DNA of 64,000 nt from Eleginops maclovinus (Eukaryota > Chordata > Actinopteri > Perciformes > Eleginopidae). The notes beneath the pieces were generated by a model, which saw nothing but the letters and a program-made list of their open reading frames with translations, was not told the DNA's origin and ran no database searches. Positions 46,801 to 60,034 of this stretch are shown one piece after another. The position numbers and the translations under genes were made by a program. The stretch is from positions 14,989,148-15,053,147 of the forward strand of contig NC_086364.1 in the NCBI RefSeq assembly GCF_036324505.1, given 5' to 3'. Within the stretch, counting starts at the first letter, position 1. Each line of letters opens with the position of its first letter.

Positions 46801-49020
46801 GAATTCAGGAAAACATCAAATGGCTGCTTCAAAGTGATCAGCCTTTCCGTCTTCTCATCACACTACCTGAGCTGTCGAGAATCGTAATCATTAGAAAATT
46901 AAACAAAGGACAAGAAACGCCTAGCAGCAATTTTGAGCTCTGCCCGGACAAGTACAGTTCTGAACTGATCCCTCCTCCGTTTACTTTTACAGTTTTAGAA
47001 AAAGTAGTACAAAGTTACATATGCACACACCGAGGGGTATTGTATGGCAATAGCACGTTGGGTTTTTCCCCAAGTGCTGCAGAGGAACATAAAAAAAGGC
47101 CCGCAAAACACACCCATGGCAAAAAAAATAGTTTTAAAAGGGCAGCTGAAAGGTGCATTGTTTAAGTTATTCTTCAGGGAGTTCAGTCTAATAATCATGG
47201 GGTTGGGTAGGTTTATTTTCTAAATAAGACTTCAAGGAGCTGTGTATTAATCACCCCCCATGTAACCCTGTCACACTTCCCCCCTGGTGGAAAAAACATC
47301 ACTTGCGGTCTGAAAGAGTTTTACCCCACCACGTCCGGCTCTCATGTCTCAGGACCCCCGATTCACCCCCCTGCCCCTGACGCTCATATACCCATGTAGA
47401 TGTACATGCAAGAACACGTAAACACATGCTTATACATTTAGTGCGTTCTCAGAGAGAAGCGAGTACATTACACACAGGTAGTGCTGTTCTCAGAGGGCTG
47501 AGGGCTCAAGTGTTACCTAATGGCTGGATATGTACTGCTGTGAAAGGAGCTTTGTGAGGATCCTCTTCAGCCGTCATAGTGCTTTGGTACTTACCTTGTT
47601 ATACATGCCGTCATTTTTTAGTCAGGGGGATTTCTAAGTGGTTCACCCCATGTGGAACTACGTTGGTTTCCTATCAGAGCAATACTTCTGCAGTGGAAGG
47701 ATAAACCCAGGCAGATTTCTCCAAATGTCAACAGATAAAGCAATAACAGCTTTTATTTTGTGTTGTTCCACTTTGCTGCCATCAAAGCATGTACCACGCT
47801 AAATTAAGGCCTTGTGACTTTGTTTATTGTTAAGCCATGACGTTTCCTCTGTGCTGCAGCCAGACATCTCAGCTTGGCCAGGGCCTGGCTTGCCACAGGC
47901 TCCACTGCTGGACAAGAGGCTTGCAATTATAGCTCACTTCAAAGATGCCACTCAGTCAAAGACGGCATTCATGCATTTATTTTGGCAAAGCCCCGTCCTC
48001 TCCCCCTTTCTTGCCTCCTCACCTTTCCACCTCCCGCCCCCTTGCCCTTCTTCCTCCTTTCCCACCAACCCTCAAGCTTGCTTAGATGAGCGATTAAGGA
48101 GAGAAACAAGTGCAGATAAAGTTTTGTTTGGCACGGATCACTATTGACACACAGTTTACTGAAATATCTCCCTACATAGTTTTCCCCTCACCTAAATATG
48201 GATGTGGTGGTTGTCGGCAAAGATGAGGGGAGGAGTGGGTCTCATGTGCCCAAACAGGAAAGCTTTAGTCCTGGGCACAGAGACCATCCTCTGCCTCCTC
48301 TTCAGCACACCTCCTCCAGCTGATCCAAAAATAAAACCCAAAGAGAGGGGGCAGGAGGACATGTTTCACCTCAGACCATCTGCTCCGTGCAGGCCATTAG
48401 ATATTTAATTAACATTGTAAACTGATAGTTTGCCATGTCAACAGAGCAATGTATCACCAAGCATCTAGTATCCAAACCCCCTCCACCCCCCTTTAAAGCC
48501 CAATCTTAACTTTGAATGATACATTTAGATACATGTTTACTCACTGACCATTTCATTTAGTACCAAGATTTATTCGATCATGAGAATGCTGTGAAATTAC
48601 ATGACTAATAATACCACTTCCTGAAAGTTGTATTTTGCGTGGGTCTTTGGGGTGACCTGGCAATAGATTCAAATAGAGGGAACAGCTGGTATTCTCCCCA
48701 TATATTCCACTATATTAAAGCAGCATCATCTAGCACATAAGTGTTCATATTTCACAAAATTCTGGTTGACTACCATCTGCTGGGTGATACATAGTGTTGT
48801 AAACGGTGATCCTGATCCAATCTGAGACCTGGGTTGGCAGTGATTGTCCCTGTAACTTCATGACAGTTACAGGGACAAGTCTCAGCAGCACTTGGGTGTG
48901 AGGTGCATGTGTTGCGTGTGCACACGTGTTCATTTGCTCATCTTTGTGTTTTGGGGGTTTGTGTAGGTACATTGAAGGGCATTGAGTGGTATGTACAGAA
49001 GTGTCAGTAAATGTTTGTTG
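43873..49020. other. Intergenic DNA without recognised gene
   Basis: Pyrimidine-rich between about 44,900 and 45,290. No exon supported. Contains the perfect hairpin at 48844-48878. Confidence 0.5.
48844..48878. repeat. Perfect 14-bp inverted repeat, 7-base loop
   Basis: ttgtccctgtaact (48844-48857), loop tcatgac, then its exact reverse complement (48865-48878). The stem does not extend beyond 14 bp in perfect form. No coding sequence nearby. Confidence 0.95.
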
Positions 49021-49329
49021 TTAAAGCAAACCAGACACCTCAGCCCCACTGGGCCAGAGCTCCACGATCACACCCCCTGGAATCTGAAACCCGATACTGG
49101 AAGTTGGGCAGCCAGAGTGATTAGGGGGACCCACCACGCTGGTGGTGTTACAGTTTGGCTCAGGTGTCCTATTCGTCACACCACAGACCGGCCCCAGCTC
49201 ACACCAGCCTGGACCGACATCCCGGTCGTAGCACTGTCTCTTGGGCGGAGTCAGGTGGCCTCTATAGGAGCCTGTATGGCTCCCATGGGTCCAACTTATC
49301 CATCCGTCTGCGCAGGCTCCTCTAACTCG
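49021..49329 (-). other. Unassigned open frame, 102 codons, Cys-containing, no ATG
   Basis: Minus-strand frame open from directly after a stop (49330-49332) to a TAA (49021-49023). No methionine in frame. The translation is Gly/Pro-rich with six cysteines and three N-X-S/T sequons (N-R-T, N-T-T, N-H-S), which looks like secreted-protein sequence but matches nothing I recognise. The plus strand is also open over much of this GC-rich stretch. It could be a terminal exon, an old repeat or chance. Confidence 0.15.
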
Positions 49330-49504
49330 TTAAAAAGCACAGAACTGCGGTGCTAAATCATCTGTCTGTCACACACATCATACACACCTGGTGAGACTTG
49401 TATCCCAGTAGAACAATAACTGTCACATACGGGTATGGTGAGAAGTGCAGCGAATATTTTAGGCTGGAGAGAGAAAGATCAAACCAGATAAAACAAACCA
49501 ATTG

Positions 49505-49630
<126 letters not shown>

Positions 49631-50104
49631 TACCCTCTTGGTCTGACAGCAGAGGTTATAAGGTAAAAAAGACAGAGGACGAGAGGACTGATATGATCAC
49701 AGAAGTACAGTTACTGTATACTGTAGGTGATGCTGCTTACCTGGGAAGGAAGTTTTGTGGACTGACATTTCTGTGTACACACACAAATATACTAACACTC
49801 CCACTGGGTCCTCATTGCCTCTTATTCTCAGTGTGATCGTGAAGTTCTCTATTGTGTCCCTTCTCTAGTGCGATAGCTGACAGCTTATCTTCTCCCAACA
49901 CTTTGGCTGGCATCCATGCATGGCTCAGGATGAGACAGGGCCTCAATTTATAGTTTGCCACTCTTGACCCCAGACTGTTTATATAACACGCGGTGATGTT
50001 TTGTCACAGCAGGTCTTGTTTTTATCACTTCTATTGTCTTCATAAACCTTTTCATTGAGGAAGGGGGAAGCAATGTGTTAACAAAAATATCCGAGATTCT
50101 TGAC

Positions 50105-50143
50105 AATAATGTACTGTACATTATTAATAGTCACACTATTAAT
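50105..50143. repeat. Two overlapping perfect inverted repeats
   Basis: First: aataatgtac, a single t, gtacattatt (50105-50125), a 21-bp palindrome. Second: attaatagt, cac, actattaat (50123-50143). They share three bases. Confidence 0.95.
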
Positions 50144-53100
50144 CCAGTGAAATAAATGTATTCTCCCAGGGATCATTTTAGGTCACCTTGTGGTTCTTTA
50201 TTGTTGCCAAGTTGCCCCTTGTTGGTTTTTTTTCTTATTTGTTTTTGTGGATGTTTTTAGCCTCTTAACGTTTAAAATCTATTTGTATTTTTCAGCATCT
50301 CTCACAGCTCCTTCACTGAAAAATGGTACATGAAAAATGTACTGCAAGATAAATACCAAAACATATCAAAGCTTTCATTCTCTAAAATATTGGTAGGGTC
50401 TACTGGTGCTAAAAGTGTTATTTGAGATACAATAATAATAATAATATATAAATACATTTTTCTGTGAGGCCCTTCTTGGTGAAGAAGTAAGCAAATGGCT
50501 CTACAGCAGGTGACCTTTAACCCCCTCACACCCTCCCGTCACGGCCGTGCCTTAAGGCCGCATTGTTAATAGCTCTCTCCGCTGGTATGCAGCGAGCGTG
50601 AGCAGAACAGAGAGGATCCTGCAGACACAGCATGAAAAAAACTGCATTAGGCCGAAACAACTAGGTGGTCCTGAAAAAGATGGGAAGAGAGGGAGAAAGA
50701 GAGACACGGAACTACATGGGAGGACAGAAGTTATGTGGGAGGAAGTCTGTCAGGTTGTCTGTGTCAACAATAAGGAAATAATTGGGCTCTGTAGCCCGTG
50801 GCCTTCGTTGCAGCAGCCCGGGGGCCTACTGGGGTTGGGTGGGGCATGGCCCTGGCATTACACACAATTAGGAACAACAAGAGGGTCAAATAGGGAGGCA
50901 GGGGAGGTCCCAGCCCTGTCATTCATGAGAAGGATGTCTTTGTGCCCCATGCTAAGCCATGGCAAGGCATGGGTCACAGGGAAAGGCCCTGAACTAGGCC
51001 TCTGTCTGATGAAACGTGTATGTGACTGTATGGCTGATCTAAAAACAGACAGAGGAGGAGTGGGACATCGGTAGGCTAATGGTAATTTGAGGACAGGTGT
51101 AGTGTAAATAGTGTAAATTGGTGTTTTGTGAGCCAGTGGGCAGAAAAAATTGAAATCACTTCTTGTGGAATTTCCTAATCTGTTTGTTCTTTAAAACCTT
51201 CCATCTTTCCTCAACCTCAACTAATCACAAACATGTTCCCCCACGATAACTAAGAAATCCACTTAGTCCCACTCAACACTTTTTTGTGTCTGTGGGCCGG
51301 CTCTGGACAGTATCATAAGCCAGACGGCTGGGTGGAAACCCACTAGCCCCTCTCTGACTTGACCCCCTCCTTGACCTCTCCCCAATGTGATAAACACTTC
51401 CAATCAATGGAGGAAACAGGGTGGAAGTGGACGGGGCCATGAACATGACCTCCTGGTTGGCTTCAAACGGACATTGATTCTCTGTTTACACCAAATCCTC
51501 ACCTTGTTCTTCTGATCGGGTGCGCACAGCCAGAGATGGAGGAAGGTCAGCTAGTTTAAACCTGCAATGCTGCAAAAATGTTTCCTTGGTATTCATGCTT
51601 TTCCTCAAATCATCTACCAGTTGGATGAGCTACATTTCTTTGAGCAATAAAGTTTATATTTTTGTTAAAACTGACATCTGTATGTTTAAACATATAAAGC
51701 CGAAATACCTTTAAAAACATCCAAGACACAGATCCCTCAAGCATATTTTTACTTAACTTTTTGTCATTCTCTTTCTTATTTCAGTGAAATGACAGTCAGT
51801 TAAACAACTACTTCTTGCACAAAAAAATATGTACATCACTGAACTAGCTTCCTGAATAACTGGACCTTTAACACATATATTATTAATGAAGCAAACATAT
51901 GTGGACTGATCTCTTAAAGAATTATAAGTAGAAACATATTTTTGACTTTTTTAACAGATTTATTTAGTTGCTAAATCATGACAGGTATTAATGATTATTA
52001 AGAATTCAAGAAGCATAGGTAAATTATTTCCTGCATAGACAAAGTCTGACAGTTTGTGAAAATAAAGTTTGCGTGTTGCATAACACCGGTGTCCTTTATG
52101 ATTGCATAGTCTGACCTGAAGACTCTTCACTGGCTTCCCTTTAGATCTTCACCATGTGTGAGGGCACAGAAACACACAAATGCACATACACACACAGATC
52201 ACTATTTCATTTTTCACCCCTGCAGATGACATTTAACTACTTTCTATATATCTGCAAACAGTAGATCCAACATTTCACATTCTCTCTTCAGAGAGAGCGC
52301 TCTCACGTTCCTTATGAATGACTTCATGTAACGAGAGTAGAGAGTTACTGATCTTCACTCACACAGCCCATGTGGCATGTCCTGCTCTTCTTGCAAATCT
52401 TTTCTACAAGTGGAAACGGTACAACAATCTAACATCAACAGAACATTATTTTTACCAACCCCTTTTCCGACACTGAGCCAGTTAGGCTGTGCGTAACAAT
52501 ATCTGCCAAAGACCATTTGTGAGTTTAACAGCCTGTTTTGGTCCACGATATTGCTCCCCCATGTAACCCTGTCGGTGGGAATAAATGCCGCATTTCTTTA
52601 ACTCTGCAGTACCTCCACCTACTAGACTCCATTTCTCCGTCTCCCGGCAACACCATGCGCTCCTCTAGCTGATGGACACACATACAGTAATGCCACATGC
52701 AACCCCGTAGGAATTCACGAGTGGATGAAACAAAATATATGTCAAAGCTCTCCGTTTACTGAGGCCTTTTGCTGCTTCCTCTTACAGTTAAGGATATGAT
52801 CAAACAAGACCAGACAAGAAAGTGGGATAGCATTTAAGTGTATGCTAGTTGGGGGCAGTCAAAGTGTGTTTCCCTGGGGATGAGAAGGGGATGGGGGATT
52901 GTATCTGTGTCTCTGATCCACCCTTCTGGCCCCTGGGGAGCAGGCAGGGCTGCTGCTGAGACCGAGTATGGCTCAAGTTTTGTCAACGGGCATCAATCTC
53001 TCTTGTCTGTCAGCCCTATAACTCCCAACCCCTGACCCTGCCCCACCCTCTCATAGCCTGGGTTACAAAGCTTCCCGGATGGGGATTGGTTGTCAGTAAT

Positions 53101-54814
53101 CTGGCCTGTGATGCCACTGTGTCTCAGAGTGATGCAGCTCCTTTTTGCTCTGGCCTGAACTTCACTTGAATATGTGTTGGATCTTTTCTGCTCTTCTTTC
53201 CTCCATCTTCTCTCATGTTGTTCCTTATCTTTTTTTTTTACTGCTTTACTGATAATTACGTATCCTCTTTTACTATCTGCTATCTCTTGGTCATATCAAT
53301 CCTTTTTCCTCTCCCTCTCTCTTCAAGTTACAAAGTGTCTTCATCCATCTCTCTTCTGGTGACTGAACAGTCTGTCAGTGAGTTACCTCTGGAGTGAAGG
53401 ATGGCGGTGTCATTGAACAAAGAGGCTCACTTGTTCTCAACACATGCGCTGAGTCTGGTTTAAGAGCTCGGAGTCTGGGATCCTGGAGTCTGGTCTGTGA
53501 TGTGTGTGTGTGTGTGGGATAAAGATATGGTGGGAGAAACTGTAGAGAGAACATGACAAACCACTTGTGGCATGGCTGTCTCATTGCATCTCCCTGAACT
53601 ATTAATCCTCCCATGCAGGGCCCTGCTTGGCTGCTGTCAAAGTCCCCTGTCATGGCCGAGGTCAACAATTCATGGAGTATACCTGCTGCATTCATCTTTT
53701 TTAAGCAGGGAGACAGTGCCTTTTTCATGGAGGTGGGGTGTGAGGGCAAACAGAAGGCAGGTAGGGGTTATTGGGGTGAGGGGTCTTGAGGTATTCCAGC
53801 TGTAGTGTTCCTAAAACTACTCCCCTTTATCTTTGTCACCCCCTGCCTCCCCTCTCACCATATCCCTCCATCACTCAGTGTCCCTTGTCCATCAGCGTCC
53901 TGCAGGTTCCTGATTAAAGAGAATATCCCTTTAATGCCTCCAACAGGCAACCCCCCTCTTATACTCTCTTACCCTCTTACTCCATCTTCTTCTGTCCACT
54001 CTTTCATACGTCCTCCCCTCCCGTGTGAGGAGGCCTGGCTCACTTCCATCAGCTTGTCTTTGGAATCTGCGAGCTGAGCCTTGGTATGCGCCCGGCATGC
54101 TCAAACTAAATGCTTTTCCATTCTTTTTTATTTCTTTTCTCTCTTTATCCCCCCTCGGATTTAGGAACTCTTGTCTTGAACATTGCTTTCCCACGAAACA
54201 GGTGGCAAGCTATGGCAGTCAAGTGGGCTGTGCCTGGATTGAGTGTTTAGTTTACTGTCTGAAAGAAAAAGGAAAAGAAACCAGCTTTATTTTCTGTTTG
54301 CTTTTATCTACAGCTCTTCTGTTATCCAGTAAAATTTCAACCAAAATCCACAGTCAGCTCTTTCCTGTGTTTGCCATTAACATCGGAACAATACACCTGG
54401 CTAACACAATTCTTTGTCCCTGCTGCCCAATGATCAGTGGGATGCAGCTGACATCGGCGCCACCATGGCAGTTAAAGAAAGAATTAAATCAAAGGCAGGG
54501 TGAGCCTGTATGATGGTGCTTTTGCTCACTTGAAGCAGGAGGCCCTACCCTCATGCATGGACCCTCAATCGTCATTAGATCATCAGTGGCAGCTTTGATG
54601 CTCCATTCAGTTGATGACCCATTGTTGCTGCTCCCCATTCACCAGCACCTGGGCATGCTGGCACAGTAAAACCTTCTGCTGTGTTGTCAAAACAAATACG
54701 TGACCTTATTCAAGGGTGATTTGAGAGACTGTGTTTAAGGGGGCAGTAAAGTGAGTATAGAGGAAAGTCAGGAAAATGTTTTACCGAGGTAGTAGATCAA
54801 GTGAGGAGTAGGGT

Positions 54815-54935
54815 AATTTTTCAATAGACTTCTATAAAAACTGACTTTTTCTTTCCAACCACTGGAGTTGCCCCCTGCTGACCATTAGGAAGATCACAGG
54901 TTTAAGGAACTTCAGCTTTGTAACCTCTGTCACCA
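54815..54935. repeat. Interspersed repeat of teleost type, class unresolved
   Basis: The order tcaatagacttctata, then actggagttgccccctgctg, then accattaggaag, then aggtttaagg with cttcag is one I know as a recurrent block in many fish genomes. Fragment only; limits approximate, orientation and class not assigned. Confidence 0.5.
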
Positions 54936-56742
54936 GGTTTTAATCCTTAATTCATTAGAAAAGCAACAAAGTTGGACCCACATTTGCAGAGACACACATG
55001 TAATCAGCTGTAACATGAACAGTTACAGATGGGAAAGGCAGACCTGACTATACTGTAGTGGTTGTGGAGCACTTCACAGCTGAGCATGGTAGCCGTGGGC
55101 AGCAGCGGGCAAGACACCCTGGCACCATCACCTTGAGTGCAGCCAAGCCTGTTCTTGTCAGCTGTGTGAATGTAGTCTCAGACAGCTGCCAATGTGTCCC
55201 CTGGGTGCCTCCTCACCTCTGTGGCCATGGGTGGGGGTGGTGAGGGGGACAGAGTCCTCCTTCATCACCTCAATGTGGCAACAGGACCAGCGCCCAGAGT
55301 GGCAATGCCCAGCCAAGTCCATCCCCAGCTGAGCCACAGCACTGGGCAGAGCAGCTAGGGTGATCTGGACCCACTGGATACAGTAAAACTGACAGAATAT
55401 GACTCTCCTTGAGCTAAACCAGCATGAGTAAACACGTGGAGATCTATGAAAAGGTGTGCTGCTTGACAAAACACACAGGCAAGTGTCCCTGCATGCCCGT
55501 GCATACACATCATATACCAGCTTCCCTACATTTATTTTGGCCTGGAAAATTGCTGTTTGGAAATGATAACAACAATAATGGAGGCTTTGCTGTTTGCTCT
55601 TATGTTAGTCTTTCTGAAAATAGGGTATGAGAGTGAGATGTGGAGAGGAGCCGAGACAAGGCTAGTGGTTCAACTTGGTGTCTTTGATGCAGCGTTGTTC
55701 CATTGGTTGCTCTCTTCTCTCTATGTAGCCCCGCGGTTTGGCCTTGGCACCATGACCCTCTTCACAGCCCTCTGGTCCAGCTCTACCACCGCAGGCGTAC
55801 TTCTTTAGCACTTGTCAATATTAGTTTAGGATTATTTCTAGAAGTCCAGAGGGGTAAAATCCTTTTAGAGATTACAGTGCTGACACAAAATAATGACGAA
55901 GAATCTGAGGAGCTGTGGAAGAACCATTAATGAATATTTATTATTTGCATAACAAACACAGATGATTTAACTCAGGCATACTGTGGGCAGCTAAATTTGG
56001 GTGAAGCCACAAGTTGTCCTGGGTAACCTCAGCCCAGAATAGCCTGCGATGAAGACAGGAATCACAGTGGTGTGTTAGGCTCCTTTGCTTACTGATGAAG
56101 ATGGGATAAAAACAGAGTGAATAGAAGTCCTTCCAAAGGGATGATCCCCTTCAAAAAGGCTTCATGTGTGGGTCAGCATTCATTTAGCATCTCTTTTTCT
56201 GGAGAGAATGAACTGGGAACTGGGTGGTCCGGGCACTCAAAAGTGCGTAAAGTCAAATGATTTTACTCATTCCCTTCATGCAATTTAATAGCAGAAGACA
56301 AATGCAAAGGTAAGGGGGTGTAAAAAATATGCTGTGTTTAAAAGGATGAGCTATATTTCCATGATCTCTGAATGATTCCCAGGTGGGATGTGCTCCTGGC
56401 AGGCCTCAGACTTGAGCAAGAGTTTCTGATTGTATGAAGCAGTCAGCGATTAGTCACGCAGTTCTTAAATATGCTTGATGAATTACAGCCATGAAGTTCT
56501 CAGGAATCTGTGACTATATTTTTTAACTTGACTAGATGAGGCTATTCACTGCTTTCTCATCGAGACTGGGTTGGATTGGATTAGACTGGGGCTTACCAAA
56601 GTAATTAAGACTAAAATAAGGCCCTTTAGCAAAAGAACTACTTCAGCTCAAAGATATGTGATCCCTTAACAGTGTAATAGTTCCTGTAGTTTCTAAAGCA
56701 ATACTGTTTTACCTGCAGTGAAGGGGATTTCCCTTCAGCTTA

Positions 56743-56792
<50 letters not shown>

Positions 56793-56806
56793 CGTGCTTG
56801 CGTGTA
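56743..56806. repeat. (GT)n/(GC)n alternating tract
   Basis: tatgtgcgtgtg followed by GT repeats and gcgcgcgtgcgtgc: almost pure alternating purine-pyrimidine with GC steps, a strong Z-DNA candidate. Confidence 0.93.
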
Positions 56807-57888
<1,082 letters not shown>

Positions 57889-59940
57889 GGGTGGGGAACA
57901 AGAGCAGCAGCAGTGGCAGTAGCAGTAAATTGGTACAGACATCCGTCAGAAGCCCCATGAGTCACTCGCTGGAAAAATTACAGCTCACCAAAGCCAGAGT
58001 AGATATCCATCAAAAGTGATTGTGGCTGGTGCAAGCTCCTGCAAAAGCAGTCAGATATGCGCATACAATTATATCCATACACACACAAACACGTGCTTAC
58101 TTACACACTTTGCATCATATACCACACACAAACTAGAATATGGGGTTCACGTGAAGGCAGTGGAGGGATAATTGTGGTAAAAAATATTGGTTTTCTATCA
58201 TTTTTTATTTAATCGGAAAACTTTTGGATCACTTCAAAATCCAATATTGAAATAGCAATTACTTTTAAATAATGATAGCAGCCAAACACATTTGAGTTCA
58301 ACAGTTAAAACACATGACATCCATAAACTACAAGTGAACTTTAATTTAGTTAATATACTTTTGCAAATCAGTAAAGTTAGATAACTCGTATAAAGACCAA
58401 AGTTAAATTATTATCTGATTATGTAATCTTTATTAACCAGTAACCACTCAATCCTGGTCTCAGATGAAGTGTGTATTTGATATGAGTCAGGAGAGAAGAA
58501 TAAATCCTTCACCTCTTTTCAGTTCAACTTTCGTTATTCCTCTGAACTGCACATCAAATCTCACATATGGCTGCTATGTATTGCACACATGTGCCACACA
58601 CATTACACTTGCACCTGAATTATGTGGAACATGAGAGAACATTAGGAGATGGCCCAAGAAGAGCTGTTCCTTGAAGGATCTAAATAGATTGGTATGGTAG
58701 GGAAGCTCCATGTTTTTGGGAGACTTTTTATTCTCTTGCAATAAATCGTATCTGATGCTGCCACCCAGCCCGCAGTGTGTAAGCTCTTTTCTAATATATT
58801 TAACAAGGGTTTATTTATGACTTTGCGTTGTACTTTACAAATCATTCCATTCCGGATTTAGAAACTTATATGAAACAGAGAAGACATGGTGACTCTGTGT
58901 TGTGCTGCGTGGTCAGGCAGAGCGGCGCTGCACAGATTCCTGAGAAGTCAGACATTCTGATGTTGGTGGGGCCAGCGGCTGCAGCCTGCGCCTAACACAT
59001 GACCTCCTCAAGGTCAGCAGGTCAGATCCTGTGATAATCCTGTCCACATAGCAGCATGGCATGCATACGTTAGTCCACTTCTAAAATCAGAGAGGTTGAA
59101 GCTGTGTGCAATTCAGTTTTTTTCTGTTCTGAATGGTTACTGAATGTGGCTTACAATCAATAGTGTTTTCAGGTTTGATAGAGCGGTTGAAAACACACCA
59201 CATCTTTATTTAGTAAAGGTCTTCCTATCTCATTGCCAATGCTTAAGCAATATATGCACTAGCTAGATCCATTTATGTGAATGTGTGAGAATGTACATGT
59301 CTGTGCAAGCTTTTACACACACATCTTAGTGTGTATGTGTGTTTGCAATTTGTCCCAGGGGGCGTCAAAAGGCCCACACCTGCAGGAGATCTGCAGAGAG
59401 CATCACTGTCATCTGGAGAAGGGAGAACAGAGAGGGAAAAGAGATGAAACAGAGAACAGAGGGGTCGCGCTCCACCCCCAGACATTGTTATTTCAAGCTT
59501 TTCTCAACATATTGAGGAAGACCGGAATAATACACAGCACTCACGCAAAAGGAGAACTTACTGAGAGCAGCACAGTCAGCCTTTTCAGCAAACACAAGAC
59601 AGAGAAAAATCAAAGAGCAGAGAAGCGAGGAGGAGGAGGGACGAGGTGAAAGATATAGACAGCAGGGGAGATAAAGTATATTATCCAAAGACGCTTTACT
59701 CTTCACTACTTTTACACTTGTGTGGTGCAAAACAAGCATCAACACGATTGGAGCTAGAGCCAGCTTTTTTCATACTGTCTCTTTAGCATTTTAACTTTTT
59801 TCCTCTGCCTCTTCCAATTGCCAGCTATGTTTCACAGAGCCTGAGAGAAGTGATATGGGACCAGGAATGAGAAAACTGACAGGTGAAGATACAAAAAAAA
59901 GGACAACTTGTCCAATATTGCAGAAAAAAACACTCAAACT

Positions 59941-60001
59941 AAAAAAAAAAAGGTTTTCATTCTGATGGTTGATCTTCATCGTCATACTAACCCCCCCCCC
60001 C

Positions 60002-60032
<31 letters not shown>
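59941..60032. repeat. A11, C14 and (AC)n runs in close succession
   Basis: An A11 run begins at 59941. A C14 run (59991-60004) leads straight into an AC tract (60004-60032). The C run is a candidate i-motif/G-rich partner and probably length-variable. Confidence 0.9.

Positions 60033-60034
<2 letters not shown>

Larger units (their letters stand above)
49631..56742. other. Intergenic DNA without recognised gene
   Basis: Contains the overlapping inverted repeats at 50105-50143, a 10-bp palindrome cacggccgtg (50540-50549) and an interspersed repeat near 54.8 kb. No exon supported; the longer open frames here have no recognisable similarity. Confidence 0.5.

Noticed and set aside
50598..51074. 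158-codon open frame on the plus strand.
   Set aside because: No similarity recognised, no Kozak or splice support; chance-length frame in GC-richer DNA.
54025..54513. 162-codon open frame on the plus strand.
   Set aside because: No recognisable domain; composition changes along its length as expected for non-coding DNA.
55158..55508. 116-codon minus-strand frame in GC-rich DNA.
   Set aside because: Both strands are open here because of base composition; no family match.
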